Assembly: GCA_029975475.1 (NCBI GenBank)
Contig: JARKPB010000008.1
Span: 1,054,001 to 1,118,000, forward strand
From: Anaerolineaceae bacterium
GTDB taxonomy: Bacteria > Chloroflexota > Anaerolineae > Anaerolineales > Anaerolineaceae
Length of the DNA stretch: 64,000 nt
Reading direction: 5' to 3'
The notes below the pieces were generated by a model. It saw only the letters and a list, made by a program, of their open reading frames with translations, did not search any database and had not been told where the DNA came from. Position numbers and translations under genes: made by a program. Shown here piece by piece: positions 51,925 through 61,334 of the stretch (position 1 is the first letter of the stretch; each line of letters opens with the position of its first letter).

Positions 51925-54203
51925 AGCAGGCATTGCAAATCAAGGTGCGCGGGATCGTCCAGGGGGTCGGGTTCCGGCCCTTTGTTTATGCCCAGGCGGT
52001 CCGGAATAACCTGCGCGGGTGGGTGCGCAATACCTCCAGCGGGGTGGATATTCATCTGGTGGGCGATTCAGAAGGAATAGACGCTTTTCTGACCGCCCTG
52101 CGCCAGGAACCCCCTCCCCTGGCGCGGATTGACGAGATTCTCACTGAGGCGGTTGAACCGGGTCCGTTCCGCGATTTTTCGATCCTGGAAAGCCAGCCAG
52201 TGCCGGGCGAATTCCTGCCGGTCTCGCCGGATGTCAGCCTGTGCAGCGACTGTCAGCGAGAGCTGCTGGATCCGGCAAACCGGCGCTACCGGTATCCCTT
52301 TATTAACTGCACAAATTGCGGTCCGCGGTTTACCATTACGCGGGCAATCCCATACGACCGGCCCAATACCACGATGGCCGCCTTCCCGCTCTGCCCCGCA
52401 TGCCAGGCGGAATACGATGATCCGCTGAACCGCCGCTTTCACGCCCAACCCATCGCCTGCCCGGAGTGCGGACCGCAGGTGCGGTTCGAGACAGCCGGAC
52501 AGTCAGCGCTGGATGGCGAATCTGCCCTGGCTGCCGCTGCCGCCGCGCTGCGGCAGGGGAAAATCATCGCGGTCAAAGGTCTGGGGGGGTATCATCTGGC
52601 CTGCGACGCCCACAACCGCGAAGCGCTGCGAACCATGCGGGAGCGCAAGCGGCGCTCGGCAAAACCCTTCGCAGTGATGGCGGCGAACACAGCCGTGGTA
52701 GAAAAATATTGCCTGGTGAGCGAAGAAGAAAGGTTGCTCCTCGAAAGTCCAGCCCGCCCGATACTGCTGCTGCAAAAACGCCCGGGCGAATTGCTGCCCG
52801 ACGAGATATCACCGGGGCAAAATACCCTGGGGTTTATGCTCGCTTACACACCGCTGCATGTTCTGCTGCTCAACGACTGCGCCGGGTTCACCGATGTGCT
52901 GGTCATGACCAGCGCCAATCTTGGGGAAGAACCGATCGTCTACCGGGATGAGGACGCCTCTGCCCGGCTGGCTGACCTGGCGGACGGCCAGTTGAGTCAC
53001 AACCGGCCTATCTACATGCGAACGGATGATTCAGTCGCCAGGGTCATTCAAGGCAAACTGTATCCTATTCGCAGAGCGCGCGGTTACGCGCCGGATCCTG
53101 TGCGGCTCCCATTTGAGGTAACTCCGCTGTTAGCTGCCGGGGCAGAATTAAAAAACACCTTCTGCCTGACCCGCGACCGGTACGTCTTCTTGAGTCACCA
53201 CATCGGGGATATGGAAAATTATGAAACCCTGCAATCTTACCGGGAAGGTGTCGGACACTATAAACGCTTGTTTCACATCGACCCGGAATGCATTGTCTGC
53301 GATCTTCATCCAGATTACCTCGCCTCTCGACAGGCTCGCGCAGACGCGCAGGAAAACGGGCTGCCCCTGATGGAGGTCCAGCACCACCACGCGCACCTGG
53401 CAGCCTGCCTGGCTGACAATGGGTGGGAAACAGATCAAGCCGTGATCGGTTTGACTTATGACGGCACCGGCTACGGGACGGACGGAACCATCTGGGGCGG
53501 CGAAGTCCTGGTCGGCGCCTACAGCGGCTATCAACGCAGATTTCACCTGGAAGCGGTTCCCCAGCCCGGCGGCGATCTCTCCGTGCGCCATCCCGCACGG
53601 ATGGCGCTGGCGCACCTCTGGGCTGCCGGTCTGGACTGGCCTTCCGATTGTGCGCCAGCCCAGGCGCTTTGCTCAGAAGAACGGACAGCCTTGCGGCTGC
53701 AGCTTGAACGAAGGTTGAACACACCCCTGACCAGCAGCATGGGGCGTCTTTTGGATGCCGCCGCTGCACTGGCGGGTGTGCGGCAAAAAATAAGTTACGA
53801 AGGTCAGGCAGCCATCGAATTTGAAGCTCTGGCAGACTGGGATGAATCCGGCGGCTACCCGCTGACGCTGGATCACCAGATCATCCGGCTCAATCAATTC
53901 TGGCAAGCCTACCTGAGCGACCTGCTGGCCGGGGTTCCTGTATCTATCCTCTCCGCCCGCGTGCACCAATCCATCATCCAGATTTCCGTGGACATTTGCG
54001 AACGCATCCGCGCCGAGGAAAATATCCAAACGGTTGCGCTCAGCGGAGGGGTGTGGCAAAATCGGTATTTGTTAGAACATACCACGAACGCCCTGACCCG
54101 GCGCGGGTTCAGCGTCCTGCTTCACCGTCAGGTTCCAGCCAATGACGGCGGTATCAGCCTCGGACAGGCGGTCATCGCTGGCTGGAAATTGAAAAATCTT
54201 TAG
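51876..54203 (+). CDS. hypF: HypF, carbamoyltransferase for cyanide ligand synthesis
   Basis: 775 residues, normal size. Order: acylphosphatase domain (about 20-105, VRGIVQGVGFRPFVY), two zinc-finger motifs (CSDCQREL ... CTNCGPRFT and CPACQAEYD ... CPECG, about 120-210), YrdC-like domain (about 220-400) and Kae1-like domain with HHHAHLAACL (near 500). It transfers carbamoyl from carbamoyl phosphate to HypE. The ATG at 51876 lies inside hypB; ATG 51885 is also possible. Confidence 0.96.
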   Translation: MGRMAVTKDSGTPPALKQALQIKVRGIVQGVGFRPFVYAQAVRNNLRGWVRNTSSGVDIHLVGDSEGIDAFLTALRQEPPPLARIDEILTEAVEPGPFRDFSILESQPVPGEFLPVSPDVSLCSDCQRELLDPANRRYRYPFINCTNCGPRFTITRAIPYDRPNTTMAAFPLCPACQAEYDDPLNRRFHAQPIACPECGPQVRFETAGQSALDGESALAAAAAALRQGKIIAVKGLGGYHLACDAHNREALRTMRERKRRSAKPFAVMAANTAVVEKYCLVSEEERLLLESPARPILLLQKRPGELLPDEISPGQNTLGFMLAYTPLHVLLLNDCAGFTDVLVMTSANLGEEPIVYRDEDASARLADLADGQLSHNRPIYMRTDDSVARVIQGKLYPIRRARGYAPDPVRLPFEVTPLLAAGAELKNTFCLTRDRYVFLSHHIGDMENYETLQSYREGVGHYKRLFHIDPECIVCDLHPDYLASRQARADAQENGLPLMEVQHHHAHLAACLADNGWETDQAVIGLTYDGTGYGTDGTIWGGEVLVGAYSGYQRRFHLEAVPQPGGDLSVRHPARMALAHLWAAGLDWPSDCAPAQALCSEERTALRLQLERRLNTPLTSSMGRLLDAAAALAGVRQKISYEGQAAIEFEALADWDESGGYPLTLDHQIIRLNQFWQAYLSDLLAGVPVSILSARVHQSIIQISVDICERIRAEENIQTVALSGGVWQNRYLLEHTTNALTRRGFSVLLHRQVPANDGGISLGQAVIAGWKLKNL

Positions 54204-54214
54204 GAGGTAGTGCG

Positions 54215-54463
54215 ATGTGTCTGGCAGTTCCCGGAAAAATCTCTGAAATTTACAAAAGCGGCGACATCTTAATGGGCAAGGTGGATTTTGGCGGCGTGAT
54301 CCGCGAAGCCTGTTTTGAAGCCATCCCTGAGGCAAAAGTCGGCGACTGGACGATCGTTCACGCCGGTTTTGCGTTAAATCTGTTGAGCGAAGAAGACGCG
54401 CGCGCTACCCTGGACGCGCTGAATGAAATTGCGGACATTGACGCCGAGTTAAATAAGGAATAG
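54215..54463 (+). CDS. hypC: HypC, hydrogenase assembly chaperone
   Basis: 82 residues. It starts MCLAVPGKI, with the essential Cys2 that carries the Fe(CN)2CO unit with HypD. GGAGG precedes the ATG. Length and beta-barrel pattern are standard. It lies 11 bases after hypF and three before hypD. Confidence 0.96.
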   Translation: MCLAVPGKISEIYKSGDILMGKVDFGGVIREACFEAIPEAKVGDWTIVHAGFALNLLSEEDARATLDALNEIADIDAELNKE

Positions 54464-54466
54464 TGG

Positions 54467-55564
54467 ATGAATATTAACCAGGAATTCCGCAATGCCCGGC
54501 TGGTTCAGGCGGTGGTCGATAAGATTCGCCAGACGGCTACCCGTCCCTGGGTCATCATGGAAATTTGCGGAGGGCAGACCCACGCATTTATGCAAACTGG
54601 TCTTGACCAGCTGCTGCCCGCCAGCATCGAACTGGTGCACGGACCCGGCTGCCCGGTATGCGTTACTTCTCTGGAATTAATCGACAAAGCCCTGGCGATT
54701 GCCATGCGCCCCGATGTGATCTTTACTTCGTTCGGGGATATGCTGCGGGTTCCCGGTTCACGCGACGATCTTTTTTCCATCCGCGCCAGAGGCGGAGACA
54801 TCCGCGTGGTGTATTCCCCGCTCGATTCTGTCCGAATTGCCCGCGAGAATCCTGAAAAACAGGTGGTTTTTTTCGCCATTGGCTTTGAAACCACTGCCCC
54901 GGCCAACGCCGCCGCATTGCTTCAGGCAAAAGCGCTGGGATTGAAGAATTACTCTCAACTGGTCTCTATCGTGCGGGTTCCGCCCGCCATGCATGCCATT
55001 CTCGGTTCGCCAGGAAACCGTGTGCAGGGCTTTCTGGCCGCCGGGCACGTTTGTTCAGTGATGGGCACGCGTGAATACCCGCCTATCGCCGCCCGCTATC
55101 ACGTACCGATTGTCGTCACCGGATTTGAACCGCTTGACCTGGCCCAGGGCCTTTTAATGTGCGTTCAACAACTGGAAGCCGGGCTCGCTGAAGTTCAAAA
55201 CGCCTATACCCGGGTGGTTCAGGAAGAAGGGAACCCGGCGGCTCTGAAAATGCTCGCCAGGGTTTACCGTGAAGTGGACCGCAACTGGCGCGGGATTGGG
55301 ACGATACCCCTCAGCGGCTGGGGCTTGACCCCGGAATTCGCCGGGTTCGATGCCGAAAACCGTTTTGACCTTAAAGAAATTCAGACCCGCGAGTCAGAAA
55401 TTTGCATCGCCGGCCAGATTCTTCGCGGGCTGAAAAAACCGCATCAATGCCCGGCCTTTGGAAATCCCTGCTCGCCTGAAAATCCGCTTGGGGCTCCGAT
55501 GGTGTCTTCTGAAGGCGCCTGCGCTGCCCATTACCGCTACGGCCGGGAGATAGAGAAGAAATGA
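54467..55564 (+). CDS. hypD: HypD, scaffold for Fe(CN)2CO assembly
   Basis: 365 residues. Family motifs are [11 protein letters not shown] (near 29), [10 protein letters not shown] (near 64), [14 protein letters not shown], and a C-terminal [4Fe-4S] region with [20 protein letters not shown] and the following Cys. With HypC it builds the iron-ligand unit. GGAAT precedes the ATG. hypE starts four bases before the stop (ATGA), so translation is coupled. Confidence 0.96.
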   Translation: MNINQEFRNARLVQAVVDKIRQTATRPWVIMEICGGQTHAFMQTGLDQLLPASIELVHGPGCPVCVTSLELIDKALAIAMRPDVIFTSFGDMLRVPGSRDDLFSIRARGGDIRVVYSPLDSVRIARENPEKQVVFFAIGFETTAPANAAALLQAKALGLKNYSQLVSIVRVPPAMHAILGSPGNRVQGFLAAGHVCSVMGTREYPPIAARYHVPIVVTGFEPLDLAQGLLMCVQQLEAGLAEVQNAYTRVVQEEGNPAALKMLARVYREVDRNWRGIGTIPLSGWGLTPEFAGFDAENRFDLKEIQTRESEICIAGQILRGLKKPHQCPAFGNPCSPENPLGAPMVSSEGACAAHYRYGREIEKK

Positions 55565-56628
55565 GCGAAAGCATCCAGATGCAAGGGCCGGTCTGCCCGA
55601 TACCGCTGCGCCATAATGAACGAATCGTGATCGGCCACGGCAGCGGCGGAAAAATGACCCATGATTTAATCGCGCAAGTCTTTCAACCGTATTTTTCCAA
55701 CCCTGCGCTGAACGCGGGGAATGACTTCGCGGATGTCAATCCGGACGGACACCGCTGGGCTATCACCACCGACTCGCATATTGTTCAGCCCCTGTTCTTT
55801 CCCGGTGGGGATATCGGCCGTCTGGCGGTGTGCGGGACAGTCAACGACCTGGCAGTATCCGGCGCGCGGCCGCTTTATCTGACGGCCGGCTTCATCCTGG
55901 AAGAGGGCCTGGAGGTCGCTGTCCTTCAGCGCGTATTGGATTCGATGCGCCTGGCGGCGGAAGAAGCCGGGGTGAACATCGTGGCCGGAGACACCAAAGT
56001 GGTGGAAAAAGGCAAGGCGGACGGTTTGTTTATTAACACCGCGGGGTTTGGGCTGATCCCTGCCGGCCGGCAAATTTCAGGCCAGATGGCTGCACCGGGA
56101 GATGCGGTTTTGATCTCAGGATCACTGGGGGACCACGCGGCGGCAGTGCTAACCGCCCGCGGGGAGATGGGATTTGACGCGCAAATCGAATCGGACGTCG
56201 CACCGTTAAACGGTTTAATTGAAGCTCTTCTAGAAGCCGCACCCGATACGCACGTCCTGCGCGACCCGACTCGCGGCGGCCTTGCCACAACGTTAAATGA
56301 AATCGCCTGGCAGAGTCAGGTGAACATCCTTCTCCAGGAAAACCAGCTCCCGGTTAAACCCGTGGTGCAGTCGATTTGCGACATGCTCGGATTTGACCCC
56401 ATGTACATGGCCAACGAAGGCAAACTGGTCGTTATCCTGCCGGCGGAACAGGCCGAGGCCGGGCTGGCCGCGATGCGAAGCCACCCTTACGGGCGGGACG
56501 CGGTCCGGATCGGGCAGGTTGAACCCCCGCGGGCTGGCGACCAGCCAAGAGTATTAATGCGCACCGAAATCGGTGGCACCCGCCTGGTCGATATGCTCGC
56601 CGGCGAGATCCTTCCCAGGATATGTTAA
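55561..56628 (+). CDS. hypE: HypE, carbamoyl dehydratase
   Basis: 355 residues of the PurM/ThiL-like ATP-binding fold. [13 protein letters not shown] (near 22) is the nucleotide region, [14 protein letters not shown] (near 237) is a family motif, and the C terminus ends in PRIC, the cysteine that is carbamoylated by HypF and dehydrated to thiocyanate. The complete PRIC tail means the enzyme should be functional. It is the last hyp gene, and the nusA promoter begins about 30 bases later. Confidence 0.96.
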   Translation: MSESIQMQGPVCPIPLRHNERIVIGHGSGGKMTHDLIAQVFQPYFSNPALNAGNDFADVNPDGHRWAITTDSHIVQPLFFPGGDIGRLAVCGTVNDLAVSGARPLYLTAGFILEEGLEVAVLQRVLDSMRLAAEEAGVNIVAGDTKVVEKGKADGLFINTAGFGLIPAGRQISGQMAAPGDAVLISGSLGDHAAAVLTARGEMGFDAQIESDVAPLNGLIEALLEAAPDTHVLRDPTRGGLATTLNEIAWQSQVNILLQENQLPVKPVVQSICDMLGFDPMYMANEGKLVVILPAEQAEAGLAAMRSHPYGRDAVRIGQVEPPRAGDQPRVLMRTEIGGTRLVDMLAGEILPRIC

Positions 56629-56657
56629 CCGGTACAGGGTTCAGCCTTGATCACCTC

Positions 56658-56686
56658 TTGCCCTGCGGCGGTATGTATGTTAAAAT
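56658..56686 (+). promoter_or_regulatory. promoter of the nusA-infB operon
   Basis: TTGCCC (56658-56663) and TAAAAT (56681-56686) are 17 bases apart, and TGT before the -10 makes it extended. Predicted start near 56693, leaving about 84 bases of leader before nusA. Confidence 0.65.
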
Positions 56687-56715
56687 AAAGGCACATTTCG
56701 TTATAGTCAACGACG

Positions 56716-56740
56716 AAAAGTGGGCATCCCCCACTTTTTG
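56716..56740 (+). terminator. terminator-like hairpin in the nusA leader
   Basis: AAAAGTGGG/CCCACTTTT (56716-56724 and 56730-56738), loop five bases, with the T run partly in the stem and a further TTTTG/TTT after. It may end the hypE transcript. Because it lies downstream of the nusA promoter, it may also act as an attenuator of nusA. Confidence 0.7.
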
Positions 56741-56776
56741 TTTATGTAGCATGAAAACTGGTGGAGATAGAAAGGC

Positions 56777-58666
56777 ATGAAGAACGAATTTACCCTGGCT
56801 TTCAATGAAGTTCTGGAAGAAAAGCAGCTGCCGAAAGATATTATTCTTAAAGCGCTCGAATCTGCCATGGTTTCCGCATATCGGCGCTCAATTAACGGTT
56901 CAACCGCCCAGCTGGTTGAAGCCAAGGTGGATATCGAAACCGGAAAGGTGACCATCTTTGCGGAAAAAGAGGTGGTTGAAGAAGTCCAGGACGACCGCAC
57001 CGAAGTTTCGCTGGAAGTCGCGAGGAAATTCGACCCGGAAGCAGAAATCGGTGGCATGGTGCTGGTTGAATCCACGCCAAAAGATTTCGGGCGCGTCGCA
57101 GCCCAGACCGCGCGGCAGGTCATTCAACAGCGCATCCGCGACGCGGAACACCAGTCGCAGCTGTCATTTTTTGAGAAACAACTGGGTGAAATCGTCAGCG
57201 GCCTGGTTCAGGCCATTACCAGCCAGGGGTTGACCATCGGCATGGAGATGAAAGCAGAAGGCACCATGCCGCGCAAAGAAATGATTCCGGGCGAACGCTT
57301 CCGCATTCACGACCGTGTGCGCGCGTTAATCGCGGAAGTCAAAGAAACGCCGCGCGGTCCTCAAATTATCCTTTCCCGCACCCACCGGAACTTCTTACGC
57401 CGGCTGCTTGAAAACGAGGTTCCTGAGATTTATCACGGAATTGTTGAGATCCGCTCGATTGCCAGAGAACCCGGCCAGCGCGCCAAAGTCGCCGTTTCCA
57501 CAACGCAATCCGGCATTGACCCGGTGGGCGCCTGCGTCGGTCTGCGCGGCGTGCGCATCCAGACCATCGTGCGTGAACTGCATGATGAAAAAATCGACGT
57601 CATTGAATGGAACGCTGACCCGGCGGTGTTCATCGCCAAAGCCATCTCACCCGCCAGGGTGACCGGGGTATACCTTAACGAAACCTCCGCCAGCGGCAAG
57701 ACGGCTACGGTGGTCGTGCCAGAAGACCAGTTGAGCCTGGCAATCGGCCGCGACGGGCAAAATGCCCGCCTGGCTGCCAAACTGACCGGCTGGCGAATCG
57801 ATATTAAGAGCCTGCCGGAAGCCGCCACCGAAGTTCTGGGAAAACTCACCAGCGACCCCGAGTACATGCCGCTGGCCGAAGCGGAAACCGAAAATATCGC
57901 CCGGATGGAAGAACTGCTTGCCAAGAAAGCCGAAGGCCGCCCGCTCAATCCGGAAGATTACGACTTTATCGGCCGCTTCGTGGATCGTATTGAAAAGAAA
58001 GTCAGCCAGAAACAGGCGCCGCTGATCGAAAAAGAAAAAGCTTCGGCTGAAATTTTGGAAGTTATCCCCGCCAGCAGCGTGGAGGTCAACATTCTTGATT
58101 CTGGCCTTCCGGAGCATATTGCGTTCATTCTGCAAGAAGCCGGCCTGGAAACCGTCGGCCACCTGGCGACGATCATGCTCAAACAGCCGGATGATATTTT
58201 ACGGCTGCAGGGCATTGGTCCCAAGGCAATGGCAGAAATCAACCGGTTCATGGAAAACCTGAAAGCCCAGCGTGAGGCTGAAGCTGCCGCTCCGGCCCCT
58301 GTGGAAGCAGCAGAAGTTGAAGAACCCGCGGCTGCCGAACTGGTTGAAAGTGGTGAGAAAGCCGCCTTAACTCCCGAACTTGAAACTGAAGCCGCCGAGG
58401 TTGAGGCTGGTCTTGAACAACGACCCAGCGTCGAGACGGAAGAGATTGAGGGCAAATCGCTGGAAGAGATCTTTACGCTCAAGCCAGACGTATTTGAAGC
58501 CGCCAAATTCATTGATGCCGTTGATGATGACACCGTAGAAGGCGGCAAGAAGGGAAAGAAAGGCAAGAAATTTGTCGAGATTACCTACGATCCTGACCGC
58601 GACGTGACCATCGCCAAGAAAAAACATAAAAGAGGCGGTATGGACTGGGCGGACTGGGACGAATAA
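56777..58666 (+). CDS. nusA: NusA, transcription elongation and termination factor
   Basis: 629 residues, longer than typical. N-terminal RNA-polymerase-binding domain (1-130), S1 domain (about 135-205), two KH domains (GACVGLRGVRIQTIV near 250 and AIGRDGQNARLAA near 320), a helix-hairpin-helix region (about 445-495, LQGIGPKAMAEINRF) and an acidic Ala/Glu-rich tail (about 505-590). It ends in lysine-rich GKKGKKGKK and MDWADWDE. The tail of about 130 residues after the helix-hairpin-helix is unusual and looks disordered. The operon lacks rimP, which normally precedes nusA. Confidence 0.95.
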   Translation: MKNEFTLAFNEVLEEKQLPKDIILKALESAMVSAYRRSINGSTAQLVEAKVDIETGKVTIFAEKEVVEEVQDDRTEVSLEVARKFDPEAEIGGMVLVESTPKDFGRVAAQTARQVIQQRIRDAEHQSQLSFFEKQLGEIVSGLVQAITSQGLTIGMEMKAEGTMPRKEMIPGERFRIHDRVRALIAEVKETPRGPQIILSRTHRNFLRRLLENEVPEIYHGIVEIRSIAREPGQRAKVAVSTTQSGIDPVGACVGLRGVRIQTIVRELHDEKIDVIEWNADPAVFIAKAISPARVTGVYLNETSASGKTATVVVPEDQLSLAIGRDGQNARLAAKLTGWRIDIKSLPEAATEVLGKLTSDPEYMPLAEAETENIARMEELLAKKAEGRPLNPEDYDFIGRFVDRIEKKVSQKQAPLIEKEKASAEILEVIPASSVEVNILDSGLPEHIAFILQEAGLETVGHLATIMLKQPDDILRLQGIGPKAMAEINRFMENLKAQREAEAAAPAPVEAAEVEEPAAAELVESGEKAALTPELETEAAEVEAGLEQRPSVETEEIEGKSLEEIFTLKPDVFEAAKFIDAVDDDTVEGGKKGKKGKKFVEITYDPDRDVTIAKKKHKRGGMDWADWDE

Positions 58667-58681
58667 AAAGAGAGAAAGCAG

Positions 58682-59041
58682 GTGGCCGCGAAGACCGGAC
58701 GAAAAAGCAAGCATATTCCCCAGCGAACCTGTATTGGCTGCCGTGAGGTGCTTTCCAAACGGCAGCTGATCCGCCTGGTTCGCACCGGTGAGGGAATCGT
58801 GGTGGATCCAACCGGAAAACTGGCTGGACGCGGGGCTTACCTGCATAATCAAAAAAGCTGCTGGCAATCGGCCTTGAAAGGCGCGCTGGCGCATGCCTTA
58901 AAAACTGAATTAACCGAGCAGGATAAGCAAAAACTCCGCGCTTATCTTGACTCGTTCCCTGAGGAAACCGGCGAAGATGAAAAAGCCGGGGGAACACCTG
59001 AAAAATCGGGTGATTTAGGAAATGCTCCCATGACGGTGTAA
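58682..59041 (+). CDS. rnpM: YlxR/RnpM family RNA-binding protein
   Basis: 119 residues. The YlxR core has IPQRTCIGCREVLSKRQLIRLVR and GRGAYLHNQKSCWQSAL, with the two conserved Cys-containing pieces. In B. subtilis the homologue modulates RNase P. The C-terminal 35 residues are a charged, low-complexity tail. The start is GTG at 58682 with only a weak purine-rich upstream region. It stands between nusA and infB as in most bacteria. Confidence 0.9.
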   Translation: MAAKTGRKSKHIPQRTCIGCREVLSKRQLIRLVRTGEGIVVDPTGKLAGRGAYLHNQKSCWQSALKGALAHALKTELTEQDKQKLRAYLDSFPEETGEDEKAGGTPEKSGDLGNAPMTV

Positions 59042-59073
59042 CCGTTCCCCCGCGCGTCTTCCCGGATGTTCCT

Positions 59074-59114
59074 GGATGGCAATTCCATCCCGGCAGGCGG
59101 ACTAATCTGCCTGC
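59074..59114 (+). other. two hairpins in the ylxR-infB gap
   Basis: GGATGG/CCATCC (59074-59079 and 59085-59090, loop five) is followed by a nine-pair stem GCAGGCGGA/TCTGCCTGC (59093-59101 and 59106-59114, one G-T pair, loop CTAA). Neither has a T run. They form a structured leader before the infB ribosome-binding site. Confidence 0.5.
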
Positions 59115-59157
59115 TGCCATCTGACCAATGCGGACACAAAACAGCCGGGAGGACATT

Positions 59158-60939
59158 ATGAGCGAAACAACCAAAAAAACCATAGAACTGCCAAATTCAA
59201 TTTCGGTGCGAGACCTGGCCGCACTTACTTCTGCCAGCCCGATCCAGATCATCAAGATCTTGATGAGCAACGGGGTCATGGCGAATATTAATCAGGTGAT
59301 TGATTTTGACACCGCCGCGATTGTCTCGACCGAACTGGGGTTCGAGGCCAAACAGGAAACCTACGACGAGGCACCGGAAATCGAAAGCGGTGAAGTGCCC
59401 TTATGGCGCCGCATCATCAGCGATGAAGATCCGAAAATGTTGATCAAACGGCCGCCGGTTGTCACGATTCTGGGACACGTGGATCACGGGAAGACCACAC
59501 TGCTGGATGCGATCCGCCACACGAATGTGGCCGGCGGAGAAGCCGGCGGAATTACCCAGCACATCGGCGCCTATCAAATCGAACATAAGGGGCAGTTGAT
59601 CACCTTTCTGGATACCCCAGGCCACGCGGCTTTCACTGCGATGCGCGCGCGGGGCGCTCAGGGAGCGGATATCGTGGTTCTGGTTGTGGCTGCCAATGAC
59701 GGCGTGATGCCGCAAACGAAAGAGGCGATTGCGCATGCGAAAGCGGCCCGCGTCCCGATCATTGTGGCAATGAATAAAATCGATCGGCCGGACGCCAATC
59801 CGGATTATGTAAAACAACAGCTGGCAGATGCCGGCCTGGTGCCGGACGAGTGGGATGGTTCCACCATTGTGGTCCCGGTATCCGCCAAACAAAAAATCGG
59901 GCTCGAAGATTTGATGGAAGCCATCCTGCTGGTGGCGGATAACACGGAAATTAAAGCCAATCCCAACGGAAAAGTCATCGGAACGGTGATTGAATCGTCG
60001 GTCGACCGCGCTAAAGGGGTGATGGCGACTTTCCTGGTGCAAAACGGAACGCTGGCAATGGGAGATATCGTCGTCGCGGGGCTGGTGTTTGGACGCATTC
60101 GGGCGATGTTTGACCACCGCGGGAAAAAGATCATGAAAGCCCCGCCATCTACCCCGGTGCAGGTAATGGGGTTAAGCGATGTGCCCCCGGCCGGAGAATT
60201 GTTCCAGGTGGTCGAAAGCGATCGAGTCGCCCGCCAGATCATCGAGGAGCGGAAAATGAAAGCCAGCTCTGAAAGCGGGCCTGGTCCCAAAGCCACGCTG
60301 GAAGAACTTTTTAGCCGTTTCCAGGCTGGCGAAGTGAAAGAATTAAGATTAATTGTTAAGGCTGATGTTCAGGGATCGCTGGAACCGATCATTAACTCGC
60401 TGAATGAACTGAGCCAGCCTGACCTCAAAATCAATATCCTTCAGGCGGCCACCGGCAATATCAGCGAGAACGATATCATGCTGGCAGCTGCTTCGCATGC
60501 CATCGTGATCGGTTTTAATGTCCAGCCCGATTCAGCCGCCCGCAGCCTGGCGGATTCAGAAGGCGTTTCGATCCGCCTGTACGACATTATCTACCGCCTG
60601 ACGGAAGACGTGGAAAAAGCGATGAAAGGTATGCTCGAACCTGAATTCCGCGAGGTTCCGGTGGGTAAAGCAGAGGTGCTGGCGGTCTTTAAGATCACCA
60701 AGGTCGGCAACATCGCCGGGTGTAAGGTGCTGCAGGGAGAAGTTCGCCGCAACGGCAAATTCCGCGTTCGGCGCGGTGATACCATCCTGCATGATGGCGA
60801 ATGCTCATCTCTTAAACACGAAAAGGATGATGTGCGGGAAGTGCGCACCGGTTTCCAGTTCGGGATCAGCCTGAAGAATTTCAATGATTTTCAACCCGGC
60901 GATATTCTTGAATGTTACACGATTGAACGCAATGGTTAA
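59158..60939 (+). CDS. infB: translation initiation factor IF-2
   Basis: 593 residues, a short IF-2 without the long N-terminal extension of enterobacteria. An IF2N-type domain (about 10-60) precedes the GTPase domain with [16 protein letters not shown] (near 101), DTPGHAAF and NKID motifs, then two beta-barrels and the C2 fMet-tRNA domain. It guides initiator tRNA to the 30S subunit. GGGAGG five bases before the ATG at 59158 decides the start over an upstream in-frame ATG at 59128. Confidence 0.97.
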   Translation: MSETTKKTIELPNSISVRDLAALTSASPIQIIKILMSNGVMANINQVIDFDTAAIVSTELGFEAKQETYDEAPEIESGEVPLWRRIISDEDPKMLIKRPPVVTILGHVDHGKTTLLDAIRHTNVAGGEAGGITQHIGAYQIEHKGQLITFLDTPGHAAFTAMRARGAQGADIVVLVVAANDGVMPQTKEAIAHAKAARVPIIVAMNKIDRPDANPDYVKQQLADAGLVPDEWDGSTIVVPVSAKQKIGLEDLMEAILLVADNTEIKANPNGKVIGTVIESSVDRAKGVMATFLVQNGTLAMGDIVVAGLVFGRIRAMFDHRGKKIMKAPPSTPVQVMGLSDVPPAGELFQVVESDRVARQIIEERKMKASSESGPGPKATLEELFSRFQAGEVKELRLIVKADVQGSLEPIINSLNELSQPDLKINILQAATGNISENDIMLAAASHAIVIGFNVQPDSAARSLADSEGVSIRLYDIIYRLTEDVEKAMKGMLEPEFREVPVGKAEVLAVFKITKVGNIAGCKVLQGEVRRNGKFRVRRGDTILHDGECSSLKHEKDDVREVRTGFQFGISLKNFNDFQPGDILECYTIERNG

Positions 60940-60962
60940 ATCCACTGCGAAGTGAGGGAGAG

Positions 60963-61334
60963 ATGCCTTCTAAAATCCGCATTCAGCGAATTAATGACCG
61001 CATCCGGCAGGATCTATCCGAACTGCTCGTCATGGGCAAGATCAGCGATCCGCGCCTTCTGGGTGTGACGGTTACCGATGTCAAAGTGGACCGCGAATTA
61101 ACCTACGCAGATATTTATGTCTCGGCGGTAGAAGGGCACGAGCGGGCAAAAGAAGTTCTGGCAGGGTTCGAAAGCGCTTCAGGGCTGATCCGGCATACCC
61201 TGGCCGAAAGCCTGCAGCTGCGGAATTTTCCCCGGCTGAGATTTCACTGGGACCCGACCCCTGAGAAAGCTGACCGGATTGAAGCATTGCTAAAACAAAT
61301 TCATGAAGAACGGGGCAAGCAAAAATCAGTATGA
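60963..61334 (+). CDS. rbfA: RbfA, ribosome-binding factor A
   Basis: 123 residues, KH-type fold, acting in 30S maturation. RINDRIRQDLSELLV at the start and LGVTVTDVKVDRELTYADIYVS are family stretches, and the C-terminal part has RHTLAESLQLRNFPRLRF. AGGGAG precedes the ATG closely. It overlaps nrnA by four bases. Confidence 0.95.
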   Translation: MPSKIRIQRINDRIRQDLSELLVMGKISDPRLLGVTVTDVKVDRELTYADIYVSAVEGHERAKEVLAGFESASGLIRHTLAESLQLRNFPRLRFHWDPTPEKADRIEALLKQIHEERGKQKSV

